Assembly (NCBI RefSeq): GCF_900163865.1
Contig: NZ_FUKU01000037.1
Coordinates: 33,000-96,999 of the forward strand
DNA length: 64,000 nt
Source: Sphingobacterium sp. JB170
GTDB lineage: Bacteria; Bacteroidota; Bacteroidia; Sphingobacteriales; Sphingobacteriaceae
Direction: 5' to 3'
The notes below the pieces were generated by a model that was not told the DNA's origin, did not search any database, and saw only the letters and a list, made by a program, of their open reading frames with translations. The translations under genes were made by a program, and so were the position numbers. Shown here piece after piece: positions 1 to 8,522 of the stretch; within the stretch, counting starts at the first letter, position 1, and every line of letters starts with the position of its first letter.

Positions 1-1300
1 TCCTCATATCGTCATTACGCGACCACCCGTAGGTGGAATTCATTGCTCCGGTTCCGCCGGAGTCATAAAGCCCTGCCGAGGTTAGCGTTTTATCGGTATT
101 TGCACGTGAATACGCGACATTTGCACCAACGGTTAATTTACCGTATTTCTGATCACCGTTGAAACGGAACGTCGTCTTATCAAAACCGGTAGTTGGTACG
201 ATACCTTTCTGATCAAAGCGCGAAGCGGAAACATAAAAGGATCCATTTTTACTTCCTCCCGATAGACTCACGTTATTATCAAATGACGACGAATTCTGGA
301 AGAAATCCTCGATGTTATTATACATCGTTTCCCCTTGAGCAAACGCTTCTCCCCAAGAATCGGTCGTATAGGTGTCTAGCACGCCCGCCGAGTTATACAT
401 ACCTCGTTTAAATCTATCTTGCTGCTCTGGCAAGCGGTTAACCCAATTTGTCGAAGCGCGTGATGAAAAGCTAATCACTGCGCTTCCCTCCTTCCCTCTT
501 TTGGTGGTAATTATAACCGCTCCCGCCGCAGCACGAGATCCATAAAGAGCCGCAGCTGCCGGTCCTTTGAGCACCGATACATTTTCGATATCCTCTGGGT
601 TCACATCCATAATACGGTTGGCATTTGTCGTGGCAGTTGCCTGCGCACCATCAAAAGCACTGTTTCCCCCGATAACCGTCGAGTTATCGTAAATTACCCC
701 ATCGACCACAAAAAGTGGTTGGTTATCGCGCTCTAAGGATGTTCCTCCCCGTAGAATAATCTGACTACCGGCCCCCGCCGCACCAGAGGTTTGCGTGACA
801 TTTACCCCTGCAATTTTACCTGCCAAGGAGTTAATGACATTCGGGCTTTTATTTTTCATAAGTTCGGCCGCTCCGATATCTTGCGCAGCGTATCCTAATG
901 CTTTTTTTTCGCGTTTGATCCCCATAGCCGTAACGATTACTTCGTCTAATGCCTGATCATCGGCAACGAGAGCAACCTTCAGATGCGTAGCGGAAGCAAC
1001 AATATCCTGCGATACATACCCTACCGCAGAAAACCGTAATGTACTTCCGCGCGCCGCGGCGATAGAAAAAACACCGTTTTGATCAGTTTGCGTAACCGTG
1101 GTGCTGCCCACCACCATGACTGTCACGCCAGCGACAGATCCGGATACAGAGGAAACGGTTCCGGTGATTTGGTTTTGATTAAATACTCCGGTCTTGTTCA
1201 GTGCGGGATACGATTTCCTTGCGTGAGCAGCGACATGATCTGCAAAGGAAGTTTGTACCACACAACCCAAAGCTACAGAGAGTAGTAAAGCTTTTCTCAT
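1..1300 (-). CDS. SusC/RagA-family TonB-linked outer membrane receptor, N-terminal part (gene runs off left edge)
   Basis: About 433 codons are present from an ATG at 1300; the C-terminal barrel lies outside the window. The protein opens with a signal peptide (M-R-K-A-L-L-L-S-V-A-L-G-C), then a carboxypeptidase-like regulatory domain at about residues 45-125 (ITGTVSS start, DEVIVTAMG end). A TonB plug follows (RGG, LFVVDGVIYDN, IENVSVLKGPAAAALYGSRAAAG), then the first barrel strands. The plug motifs are diagnostic for SusC/RagA proteins, which import oligomers across the outer membrane with a SusD lipoprotein. Unlike the receptor at 12956-16537 it has no STN domain, so it is probably not driven by a FecR/sigma pair. 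Its SusD partner should lie left of the window. Substrate is unknown. Confidence 0.93.
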   Translation of the reverse strand, partial: MRKALLLSVALGCVVQTSFADHVAAHARKSYPALNKTGVFNQNQITGTVSSVSGSVAGVTVMVVGSTTVTQTDQNGVFSIAAARGSTLRFSAVGYVSQDIVASATHLKVALVADDQALDEVIVTAMGIKREKKALGYAAQDIGAAELMKNKSPNVINSLAGKIAGVNVTQTSGAAGAGSQIILRGGTSLERDNQPLFVVDGVIYDNSTVIGGNSAFDGAQATATTNANRIMDVNPEDIENVSVLKGPAAAALYGSRAAAGAVIITTKRGKEGSAVISFSSRASTNWVNRLPEQQDRFKRGMYNSAGVLDTYTTDSWGEAFAQGETMYNNIEDFFQNSSSFDNNVSLSGGSKNGSFYVSASRFDQKGIVPTTGFDKTTFRFNGDQKYGKLTVGANVAYSRANTDKTLTSAGLYDSGGTGAMNSTYGWSRNDDMR

Positions 1301-1379
1301 AATAGAAGTGTTAGTATTAATTCATAAAAAGGCAAGCTCGTTTGTCTTTCCGAGAACAATAGTAAACTATTTTTAGGAA

Positions 1380-1421
1380 TTGTGCAATATTTTGCAACAG
1401 TAGTTGATCAATATCGCACAA
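1380..1421. promoter_or_regulatory. Near-perfect inverted repeat upstream of the susC gene; candidate operator
   Basis: Arms 1380-1391 and 1410-1421 are complementary at 11 of 12 positions (core TTGTGCAATAT against ATATCGCACAA) with an 18-base spacer, 80-120 bases upstream of the receptor start. No TAnnTTTG box was found in the 1301-1513 gap, which otherwise holds nothing I recognise. A regulator site is an inference from symmetry and position. Confidence 0.35.
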
Positions 1422-1513
1422 AAACACAGATAATTTTCAACAAACACGAACATTGAGTCAGAAAAACAGAAGAAAGCCTGCAAAAAGAAAGAACATAGCT
1501 AACAGAGATGGAA

Positions 1514-2188
1514 TTACTTATTCAAACGCTGTGTTAAATCACCTTGCATACCTAATTTTAATCGCAACTGACTCATAAAAGCCTCACCAGGATCAATTTT
1601 ACTGGTTAAATAGTTGGGATCCGTTTCTTTCCACCAATTCGTTCCTCGGAAAGTTTGATATTCGTGATGACCGATCACAAACTCGATCGGATATTCAGCC
1701 ATCAGATATTTGATTAGCGCTGTATTGGCCTCGAGCTGCGCTTCAGTGAGTGGATACCGAGCGGATCCAATGTTCTCGATACCAATGGCACAATAATTAA
1801 GTCCAATGGTATGCCGTGCGAAAGTGGTTTCAGGTAGCAATTGAAAAATCGTTCCATCCCTCCCGACAACAAACTGCGAGGAGACATTAAGGGAACTAGC
1901 CTTTTTTAAGTGGGGTCGTGCAGGTAGCTCTACGAAATTGAAAACATCTATAGTTTTCTCGACCGACATTACTGCGGTCCAGTGCACGACCACAATTTTC
2001 GGGATGATGGTGGCTGCAGTTGCAATGATGCCGTGCCGTTGCTGCAAATATTCAATCGATAACTGCTCGCGGTGATTATCCCATTTAATTAGACGCTGGA
2101 CAATAGGAGGCCTTTCTTGGGTAACGCCCGAGAGTGGCATTACCCCAAAAAGAAAAATCATTAATATAATCCCTACAAAAATCCGCAT
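1514..2188 (-). CDS. N-acetylmuramoyl-L-alanine amidase (Amidase_2, AmpD/AmiD-like), exported
   Basis: 224 residues with an N-terminal signal peptide (about 1-25). The Amidase_2 fold is shown by VVHWTA (zinc ligand His69), the conserved glutamate in IGIENIG (Glu138), IGHHEY (His174/175) and a K-x-DPG motif at 197-201 (Asp199 as likely third ligand). Such enzymes cut the amide between MurNAc and L-Ala of the stem peptide. Compared with AmiD the second His and the Asp are further apart because of an insertion of about 15 residues. It follows a DigH-like glycosidase gene and NagA on the same strand, which points to peptidoglycan turnover in the periplasm. An anhydro-muropeptide preference cannot be judged from sequence alone. 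Confidence 0.87.
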   Translation of the reverse strand: MRIFVGIILMIFLFGVMPLSGVTQERPPIVQRLIKWDNHREQLSIEYLQQRHGIIATAATIIPKIVVVHWTAVMSVEKTIDVFNFVELPARPHLKKASSLNVSSQFVVGRDGTIFQLLPETTFARHTIGLNYCAIGIENIGSARYPLTEAQLEANTALIKYLMAEYPIEFVIGHHEYQTFRGTNWWKETDPNYLTSKIDPGEAFMSQLRLKLGMQGDLTQRLNK

Positions 2189-2244
2189 ACAACGAAAGTA
2201 CCTAAAAATTTCAGGCCGTTTTGTAAAGAATTAGTTATAGAATA

Positions 2245-3906
2245 TTACTGGATTTTTTTTGCGATGTATTCGCTTTCGTTGCTTAATCGATCAACAGCCT
2301 TAACCGCGATTACCTTAAGTGGCTTTCCATTCTTTTCGATAGGGAAGCTTTTTTCCGACGCATTGCCATCCAATATTTCATATTCCCAATTATCCCCATA
2401 TTGTGCATAGGCGATCCAATGAAACACTTGCTCGGGCTGCTTATGAAGCCATTTGGCAAACACACTCCCGGGTTTCTTGGTCAAAAGTAGGGAAGGCTGT
2501 AACAGTGGATTGGCCGACAACCATGTGCTGCGAGGCACCAGCGCTTTGCTATGGTATGGACCATTTTTAATCGCCTTTAGCATATTCGCATTGCCGGTTA
2601 AACCTGCCATACTCCAGTGTATAACACCTGCACTATTTGGCACAATCTCACGCGTGGCATTAATTTGGTTTACGATCTCTTGTGGTCTATTCGAGGACTT
2701 CACGGCTACCGTATTGAGTCCTGGCCACAAATGCCGCTTAAAGGTGTTCTCCGATTCCCACCATTTCAACAGGGACGTAAAACTTTGTCGTTGCGGCTGA
2801 ATCGGCCAATAAAGCTGAGGAGTAAAGTAATCCACCCAGCCTTTATTCAACCATAATTTTGCATCGGCATAAAGCTCGTCGTATTGCGAAGAGCCTGTAA
2901 TGCCCGCTGGATACCCCGGCTTCCATATACCGAAGGGACTTATTCCGAACTTAACGTAATTTTTTTCTGCTTTAATCGCCTTGTATACGCGCTCGATAAA
3001 CCGGTTTACATTATCACGGCGCCAGTCGGCTCGCGCTAGCTTTCCGTCTGTACGTTGGTAAGCTGCCCACGATTTTGCGTCCGGAAAGTCCGCGCCGCCA
3101 TTATAACTCGCGTAAGGGTAGAAATAGTCATCAAAATGAACTCCATCAATATCGTAACGCTTAACGATATCGGCGACGACCTTCGCCGAATGGTCTTGTG
3201 TTTTTGGGTTTGCCGGATCGAACCAATACATCCCGTTGCGCAAGCGTACAACCATATCAGGTTCCTTCTTTACGATCGACTCACTGGTGACCGCTCCCCC
3301 CGATGAATGGTGAGCCCGGTAGGGGTTAAGCCATACGTGAAGCTCCAGGCCTCTTTTATGGGCTTCTTCGACCCAAAACTCCAAAGGATCATAATAAGGA
3401 GATGGACGCTTTCCGATTTGGCCGGTTAAAAAATAAGACCACGGCTCGTAAGGGCTATCGTATAATGCGTCACCCGAAGGACGCACCTGAAATATAACAG
3501 CGTTAAAATTGTTAGCTTTTAACAGATCCAACAACTTGATCGCCTCTCGCTTCTGCGATTCTGTCGAATAATCGCCTCTTTTTGGCCAATTTATATTGGC
3601 GACCGTCGCAACCCATGCGCCACGAAACTCACGCGAAACTGCCGGCAGTGTTACTTTCAGTGGCGGAGCAACGACTTCCTTCTTTTCAGGAACAGTCGTC
3701 TTGGACACGCCCGTAGGGATAGTGGTGACTTTATTGGGTCGGACGCTATCCGCAGCTTCCTCTGCTGTATCCGTTTCCACCATCTCCACAGCGGGAGACT
3801 TCAATTCTTTACCAGACTTTTTATGCTTACGTGAAGCGCAAGAGTTCAATAACACAGAAGCTAGCAGCAGAAAAAATGCTACGGCTTCGATCGGCTTTAT
3901 GTTCAT
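2245..3906 (-). CDS. Family 10-like glycosyl hydrolase lipoprotein (GHL10/DUF187, DigH-like)
   Basis: 553 residues from ATG 3906. This start places the lipobox LLNSC directly after a hydrophobic stretch; an upstream extension to 3948 would put 14 extra residues before the signal. Core motifs are FRGAWVATVANINWP near residue 95, FNAVIFQVRPSGDALY, LHVWLNPYRAHH and IDGVHFDDYFYPY, typical of GHL10 TIM-barrel enzymes. E. coli DigH (YddW) of this family cleaves denuded peptidoglycan glycan strands. After the lipid-bearing Cys the residues are basic (ASRKHKK), unlike the acidic surface-export signals of nearby lipoproteins, so it probably faces the periplasm. Gap to the amidase gene is 56 bases; likely one operon. 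Function on denuded glycan is inferred. Confidence 0.85.
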   Translation of the reverse strand: MNIKPIEAVAFFLLLASVLLNSCASRKHKKSGKELKSPAVEMVETDTAEEAADSVRPNKVTTIPTGVSKTTVPEKKEVVAPPLKVTLPAVSREFRGAWVATVANINWPKRGDYSTESQKREAIKLLDLLKANNFNAVIFQVRPSGDALYDSPYEPWSYFLTGQIGKRPSPYYDPLEFWVEEAHKRGLELHVWLNPYRAHHSSGGAVTSESIVKKEPDMVVRLRNGMYWFDPANPKTQDHSAKVVADIVKRYDIDGVHFDDYFYPYASYNGGADFPDAKSWAAYQRTDGKLARADWRRDNVNRFIERVYKAIKAEKNYVKFGISPFGIWKPGYPAGITGSSQYDELYADAKLWLNKGWVDYFTPQLYWPIQPQRQSFTSLLKWWESENTFKRHLWPGLNTVAVKSSNRPQEIVNQINATREIVPNSAGVIHWSMAGLTGNANMLKAIKNGPYHSKALVPRSTWLSANPLLQPSLLLTKKPGSVFAKWLHKQPEQVFHWIAYAQYGDNWEYEILDGNASEKSFPIEKNGKPLKVIAVKAVDRLSNESEYIAKKIQ

Positions 3907-3978
3907 AGTTTGCAAAACTACACTTTTTAGATATACATCCACAAACACTGCGACAAATAATCGTGCTCTATGCGTAAA

Positions 3979-5094
3979 TTACACCACCCGCTCACCTTGG
4001 AAATAAACGGAGTTAATACGAAAATCGTGATCAAATACAACAACATTTGCCCACGAGCCGGAATTAAAATTACCTATATCAGTCCTACCAATCACATCCG
4101 CTGGATAGACAGTTGCCATTCGTAAGGCCTCGTCAAGGGAAATACCTGCGTGATTAACACAATTTGCGACCGCCTGGAGAAGTGAGAGTGCCGACCCACT
4201 AAGGGTACCGTCAGGCAACACATAATGATCGTCTTTGAATACGTGCTGATAGATACCTTTATCACACCTAGCAACCGCATCGCTAATCAAAAATAATCTA
4301 TCGCCCAAAAGTTTCTTACTCAAGCGGACTGCCGTATAATCGACATGAATGCCGTCGACAATGATTGAAGCGCGAGCCGATGGATGCGAGAAAATAGCCC
4401 CGGGAAGCCCGGTGTCGCGGTGATGAAATGGAGACATCGCATTCCAAAGGTGTGTCGAGGTTGTGATTCCCCGATCGAACCCAAGCATCGCTTGCTTAAA
4501 AGAGGCAGCGCTATGCCCCGCACTCAGCACAACATCATGTTCCAGCAAATAACGAATACTTTCAATGTGCATTAATTCGGGTGCGACGGTCATCATTTTT
4601 ACCACCTCACCCCCCCCCCTGAGCAGTCTTTTGATGCGATCTATGGTGCCTTCTACGATGAGTTCCCCAGGGTGTGCCCCACGCTTGTGTATATTTAAAA
4701 ACGGTCCTTCAAGATGCAGCCCTAAGGCCACCTTGGGGTTAGCGTTTGCGAACACCTGAACTGCCTGCTCGAACACTTCCAGGGTATTTGTCGCCAGTGT
4801 TAGCATAAACGAGGTACAGCCCTGCGCAAGTAAATTCTGTTCAATGCGTCCAATAGCAGATCGGTGAATATCCGCGGAGAATAAATCATCGCCCGTACCG
4901 TATATCTGGAGATCAATTAATCCGGGACTAATATAAGCTCCTTCCACATCTTGCTTAACGTATCCCGCAGGAATATCTGAAAGGGCAACTATTCCACAAA
5001 CTTTTTCATCCGCGAGCAATAGAGCTTGATTGTTCACAAGGGATTGCCCGTTAAAAATCACCCCATTAACAAGTGCAATATTTTTTGTTGTCAT
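3979..5094 (-). CDS. nagA: N-acetylglucosamine-6-phosphate deacetylase
   Basis: 371 residues, usual length. Removes acetate from GlcNAc-6-P, giving GlcN-6-P for amino-sugar catabolism or wall recycling. Visible motifs are DLQIYG (61-66), HLEGPF with metal ligand Glu129, SAGHSA (His194), THLWNAMSPFHHR (His215) and ISDA (catalytic Asp272). The coding strand contains a run of ten G (4610-4619) encoding Gly-Gly-Gly at about residues 160-162, a possible slippage site. Followed on the same strand by the DigH-like lipoprotein and the amidase. Cytoplasmic; no signal peptide. Confidence 0.95.
   Translation of the reverse strand: MTTKNIALVNGVIFNGQSLVNNQALLLADEKVCGIVALSDIPAGYVKQDVEGAYISPGLIDLQIYGTGDDLFSADIHRSAIGRIEQNLLAQGCTSFMLTLATNTLEVFEQAVQVFANANPKVALGLHLEGPFLNIHKRGAHPGELIVEGTIDRIKRLLRGGGEVVKMMTVAPELMHIESIRYLLEHDVVLSAGHSAASFKQAMLGFDRGITTSTHLWNAMSPFHHRDTGLPGAIFSHPSARASIIVDGIHVDYTAVRLSKKLLGDRLFLISDAVARCDKGIYQHVFKDDHYVLPDGTLSGSALSLLQAVANCVNHAGISLDEALRMATVYPADVIGRTDIGNFNSGSWANVVVFDHDFRINSVYFQGERVV
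4610..4619. repeat. Homopolymer of 10 C (G10 on coding strand) inside nagA
   Basis: Ten consecutive cytosines on the plus strand, read as AGG GGG GGG GGT in nagA (Arg-Gly-Gly-Gly). The present length keeps the frame open through the downstream GHSA and ISDA motifs. Gain or loss of one base would frameshift the gene. Confidence 0.95.
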
Positions 5095-5175
5095 ATTTTT
5101 CTCTCTATGAAGTTAAAGGTTATCTTTGATATACGCCCTGCGCTAAAGAAAACGCTTCCTATTTTCTGGCCTGTA

Positions 5176-5688
5176 TCAGTCAACGCGCAATCCTAAGTCT
5201 GCAGCAAAAGAGGTTTGAGGAAGGTTGATAGTTTGCACATCTAACATAAAGGTGGCTTTAACACGAGCACGTTGATTATCTTTAAGCACCACGTAGCCTT
5301 TAAGATCAAGACGTACACGTTTATTCTGCAACAGATGCAAATGTTTACGACCTATATAAAGGGCCACCGAAAGCTTTTGTCCTAACGAACCTTGCGCATC
5401 CAAGTACAACTTATCGAAATTACGGATATGGAATTCTTTGACAGAAAACCGCACACTAGTGATAAGCACACCTTTGGCATCCCGCTTGCTTTCAAGCATC
5501 TCTAACAATAACGAGCCCCGAAGTAGGTGGTCTTGCTTATGCTCGGACTGACCCCATTGCAAAGACGGATTTAGCGAAAAATATTTCTTAAATCGAATGC
5601 TAGGTATGACGCTGCCGAATAAATACCAAAGGCCAAGAACGACTAGTATACTACAAATAGCGATTAAATATAAAGATAATGTTGTCAT
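5176..5688 (-). CDS. Hypothetical single-pass membrane protein, 170 aa
   Basis: I do not recognise the family. Residues 5-25 form one hydrophobic segment (YLIAICSILVVLGLWYLFG), followed by a soluble domain of about 145 residues with alternating beta-strand-like hydrophobicity (VLITSVRFSVKEF, LSVALYIG, RVRLDLKGYVVL, RVKATFMLDV) and many basic residues. It lacks a lipobox and has no Cys outside the membrane segment. It lies 81 bases upstream of nagA on the same strand and may share its transcript. ATG at 5688 is the first Met and puts the membrane anchor at the N terminus. Confidence 0.7.
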   Translation of the reverse strand: MTTLSLYLIAICSILVVLGLWYLFGSVIPSIRFKKYFSLNPSLQWGQSEHKQDHLLRGSLLLEMLESKRDAKGVLITSVRFSVKEFHIRNFDKLYLDAQGSLGQKLSVALYIGRKHLHLLQNKRVRLDLKGYVVLKDNQRARVKATFMLDVQTINLPQTSFAADLGLRVD

Positions 5689-5841
5689 AATAATTTTGGA
5701 ACAGCTATAATTTCAAAACGGCAGGGCTGCTACCAACACTATTAACGACTCATCAGAGAGAATAGTATCAATTTATGATAACTTGACCTAAAATTAATAT
5801 CAAAAAAATATGGGAAAGCACACAAAGATCGCGGATCCAAC

Positions 5842-5883
5842 TAATTTTGAATGAACTCTTTACACGATATCCATTCAAAATTA
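5842..5883. terminator. 12-bp perfect inverted repeat downstream of the cpsB-like gene
   Basis: Arms TAATTTTGAATG (5842-5853) and its exact complement (5872-5883) flank an 18-base loop, 20 bases after the stop of the PHP phosphatase gene. No T-run follows on the minus strand, so terminator function is uncertain; a protein-binding site is the alternative. The rest of the 5689-5902 gap shows no gene. Confidence 0.4.
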
Positions 5884-5902
5884 TCAGATTGCTTCAGACA
5901 GT

Positions 5903-6682
5903 TTATATGGCCAGTTTCTGGCTATCATCGAAGATAGTGGCATTTTTTATAGGGTTATCTTTCAATAACCCCAAAATATCGTATTTTGCTGTAACCTGTT
6001 TTAAGGCATTTAAATGTTTTTCGTGGTGCATATCGGTACCCACTAAATCATACATTCCGGACTTCACTAACGTTAATGCCGCTGATTTAACATGCTCGCC
6101 ATAATACCTTGAAATCGATAAAAGATTTAATTGAAGCATACAGCCTGCATCTTTGATTTCTTTATATACTTTAAAATTCTGATGATAATAGTTATAACGT
6201 TCTGGGTGCGCTAGTATCGGTTGATATCCCTTCTCTTGCACATCTTTAATAATCTGAAATAACGCCTTGGATTCGGCTAAATAGGACATCTCAATGAGCA
6301 TATGTCGATTGGGCAACGGACACAAGTCGTCATTTTGAACCAATATGTCCAAATGATCGTCAACCATATATTCGGCCGAATAATGCAGGTCGAATTTTAT
6401 ATTCTGAGCCTCTAACGCAGCTTTGAGTTTCAAATACGCTTCGCGAATAGTTTTAGGTGTATTATTATGCACTCCGTGCATAACGTGGGGCGTTGCAACA
6501 CACTTATTTATACCTAATTCCTGTAGGCCACGAACAAGTTTTAGAGAGTCCTCAATACTTTTACTTCCATCGTCGATCCCAGGAAGGATGTGATTGTGCA
6601 TATCATATCCAACCCAAGTAAGCTTACCCCCGGTAGACGTATCTTGTTTTTCCCTCTTAAATAATTTACTCCAAAATGACAT
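5903..6682 (-). CDS. PHP-family tyrosine-protein phosphatase (CpsB/YwqE-like)
   Basis: 259 residues. The PHP metal-binding motifs are in order: DMHNHILPGIDDG (27-39, with His29/His31), ATPHVMHGVHNN, a glutamate in IEMSYLAES, ILAHPERYNYY and GTDMHHEKH. In Firmicutes CpsB/YwqE dephosphorylates the bacterial tyrosine kinase controlling capsule or EPS assembly. No Wzc-type kinase is in the window, so the partner must be elsewhere. The next gene upstream (100-base gap) makes GDP-mannose, which fits an exopolysaccharide role. The basic N-terminal 20 residues precede the domain. Phosphatase activity is family inference. Confidence 0.88.
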   Translation of the reverse strand: MSFWSKLFKREKQDTSTGGKLTWVGYDMHNHILPGIDDGSKSIEDSLKLVRGLQELGINKCVATPHVMHGVHNNTPKTIREAYLKLKAALEAQNIKFDLHYSAEYMVDDHLDILVQNDDLCPLPNRHMLIEMSYLAESKALFQIIKDVQEKGYQPILAHPERYNYYHQNFKVYKEIKDAGCMLQLNLLSISRYYGEHVKSAALTLVKSGMYDLVGTDMHHEKHLNALKQVTAKYDILGLLKDNPIKNATIFDDSQKLAI

Positions 6683-6782
6683 TTTTTTTAATCTAAGTTA
6701 ATTCGGTGTGAATTGAATTGCAATATTACTTCGATTTACCTATAAAATCAAACGAAAATTGTAAACAAAACGCTACTTATCC

Positions 6783-7772
6783 TCAAATTAATATAGAACC
6801 CTCCTTTTCAAGCTGTTCATAAACATTCTTAACTTCTTGAGCATAAGACTTGTTCATTATTAAAACTGCATCATCTGTATTAACAAAAACACAATCTGAA
6901 AGTCCTAAAAAAATTGTTCTTTTACTTTCTCCTATTGCAATATTCCCATTTTCGTCCTTGGGGTGCCCCTTGTCCACTAAATAGTCGTATAAAGAATCAA
7001 ACGATCCCATATCGGACCATTGAAAAAACGAAGGAACAACTTTTATTTTATCGCTTCGCTCCATAATCGCGTAATCTACACTTTTAGAAGGGATCTTCAC
7101 CGACAGCTCTTCATCTAAAATGCCGGAAGCAGATGACTCAAAAGCTGCTTTTGCTGCCAGAAAGAGTTTTGGATCGAATCGCTCTAACTCACTTAAGTAC
7201 GCCGATGACTTAAAGCAAAAAATCCCCGAGTTCCATAAAAAGTTTCCGCTTTTTAGAAAGTCCTTAGCTGTTTCAAAATTTGGCTTTTCACGGAAAGATA
7301 CTACATCATTGCCGATCGATTCGATATAACCATAACCTGTTTCCGGCCGAATTGGATTAATTCCAAAAGTCACTAAATTTCCTTCTTTAGCAAATTCCAC
7401 TCCTCTTTTTATGGCCTGTAAATACTGCTCTTCTCCTTCAATTAAATGATCTGATGGGGTAACGATCAAAATGTCTTCCGGATCAACAGAAAGAGCTGCA
7501 AATGCAATCGCTGCGGCCGTATTTCTTGGAACACTTTCTACGATGATTTCGTGATTAACATGTTTCAATTCTTCTTTTGCAAGGTCAATGTTTTTCACCG
7601 AGCCAACTAACACAACATCGTCGCAAACGCGCTGATTGCGTTCAATGGTCAATCCAAATAGGGATTTGTTATTGAACATTGGTAAATATTGCTTAGGCTT
7701 TGACTTTCTTGACAAAGGCCACAATCTGGAACCTACTCCTCCAGATAATATTACATTTATAATTTTTCCCAT
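6783..7772 (-). CDS. manC: Mannose-1-phosphate guanylyltransferase
   Basis: 329 residues from ATG 7772, four bases after the stop of the exonuclease gene. A TTG at 7817 would lengthen the protein by 15 residues and overlap that gene, and is not favoured. Converts mannose-1-P plus GTP to GDP-mannose. The nucleotidyltransferase signature ILSGGVGSRLWPLSR begins at residue 8, followed by KPKQYLP, ESVPRNTAAA, VTPSDHLI, REKPNFETA, LWNSGIFCF and FQWSDMGSFDSLY. The C-terminal mannose-6-P isomerase domain of bifunctional ManC/AlgA is absent; this is the short form. GDP-mannose is also the precursor for the GDP-fucose synthase at 55.5 kb, although gmd is not in this window. Confidence 0.93.
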   Translation of the reverse strand: MGKIINVILSGGVGSRLWPLSRKSKPKQYLPMFNNKSLFGLTIERNQRVCDDVVLVGSVKNIDLAKEELKHVNHEIIVESVPRNTAAAIAFAALSVDPEDILIVTPSDHLIEGEEQYLQAIKRGVEFAKEGNLVTFGINPIRPETGYGYIESIGNDVVSFREKPNFETAKDFLKSGNFLWNSGIFCFKSSAYLSELERFDPKLFLAAKAAFESSASGILDEELSVKIPSKSVDYAIMERSDKIKVVPSFFQWSDMGSFDSLYDYLVDKGHPKDENGNIAIGESKRTIFLGLSDCVFVNTDDAVLIMNKSYAQEVKNVYEQLEKEGSILI

Positions 7773-7776
7773 AAAA

Positions 7777-8325
7777 CTAGCTCGCCACTTGTCCCTCAAT
7801 TGGGAAATGCCTTTCAACTAAATCTTTTGTCACTTTATCTTGATTCATAAACAATTGTGCGCTCGCTTTAGCGTCGGATAATGGATCATGATGATTTAAC
7901 TCGATCCCCATTATATTACAACAAATACTCAGTTTTGTTTTCTTAAATCCTTTTGCACGATAAATTTTACTCGTACACTCCCAAATTGGAGGAAGATTTA
8001 GCTCCTTATAATCCAATCCGAATAAGTTCATCGTTTTCATCAGCACTTCGCGGTCAAACTTCTCATTATGAGCGACCATTTTAGCTCCGGTTAAATAACC
8101 CTGAATTTCGGGAAACAATTCAAGAAAGGTAGGGGCGGAAAAAGTATCCTTCGGCTTTAGCCCATGTACACGGGTTGTTTGCCACATATACTCATTTTTC
8201 GGTGGCCGCACTAAACTATGAAACTGCTTAATAATTACATCATCTTCCACTTTTACAATTCCCACAGCACATACACTCGTATAAGCTGCCGTGGCTAGTT
8301 CAAAATCAATTGCTGTAAAAGTCAT
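7777..8325 (-). CDS. DEDDh 3'-5' exonuclease (DnaQ-like)
   Basis: 182 residues from ATG 8325 (MTFTAIDFELAT). A longer reading from 8367 would start upstream of the TAnnTTTG promoter at 8341-8348 and is rejected. DEDDh residues are visible: AIDFE (Asp7, Glu9), VHGLKP, MVAHNEKFD and HHDPLSDA (His and Asp). The size and single domain match stand-alone epsilon-like exonucleases rather than PolC. Role in replication proofreading, repair or RNA turnover cannot be decided. Co-transcribed with manC (4-base gap), which is probably fortuitous. Confidence 0.88.
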   Translation of the reverse strand: MTFTAIDFELATAAYTSVCAVGIVKVEDDVIIKQFHSLVRPPKNEYMWQTTRVHGLKPKDTFSAPTFLELFPEIQGYLTGAKMVAHNEKFDREVLMKTMNLFGLDYKELNLPPIWECTSKIYRAKGFKKTKLSICCNIMGIELNHHDPLSDAKASAQLFMNQDKVTKDLVERHFPIEGQVAS

Positions 8326-8340
8326 GTTATTGTTTTTACA

Positions 8341-8367
8341 CAAATATAAGTTATTTTTAACAAACAA
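8341..8367 (-). promoter_or_regulatory. Promoter of the exonuclease-manC transcript
   Basis: The minus strand reads TATATTTG at 8348-8341, a perfect Bacteroidota -7 box (TAnnTTTG), with TTG at 8367-8365 sixteen bases upstream. Start would fall about ten bases before ATG 8325. Confidence 0.6.
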
Positions 8368-8402
8368 TTCCCGCGCGCCAAGATATTGGTGTGCGGGAAT
8401 TG
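8365..8402 (-). terminator. Strong hairpin at the end of the susCD operon
   Basis: Ten-base perfect arms (8365-8374 and 8393-8402) extend inward to about 16 pairs if G-U pairs on the plus-strand RNA are counted; loop of six. It lies 120 bases after the phosphodiester glycosidase stop. On the minus strand a short T-rich stretch (TTTGTT) follows. It overlaps the -35-like element of the next promoter. Confidence 0.5.
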
Positions 8403-8522
8403 TTACCCGTCGTGACTTAAATTTCCGATCGTGCCCTTCGCGTGCGAAAAAAATTGCTTATTTATATAAATATGTCGCCTAAATCATCTTTTAGACTGCA
8501 TAAACGATGTTCCAAAAATCAC

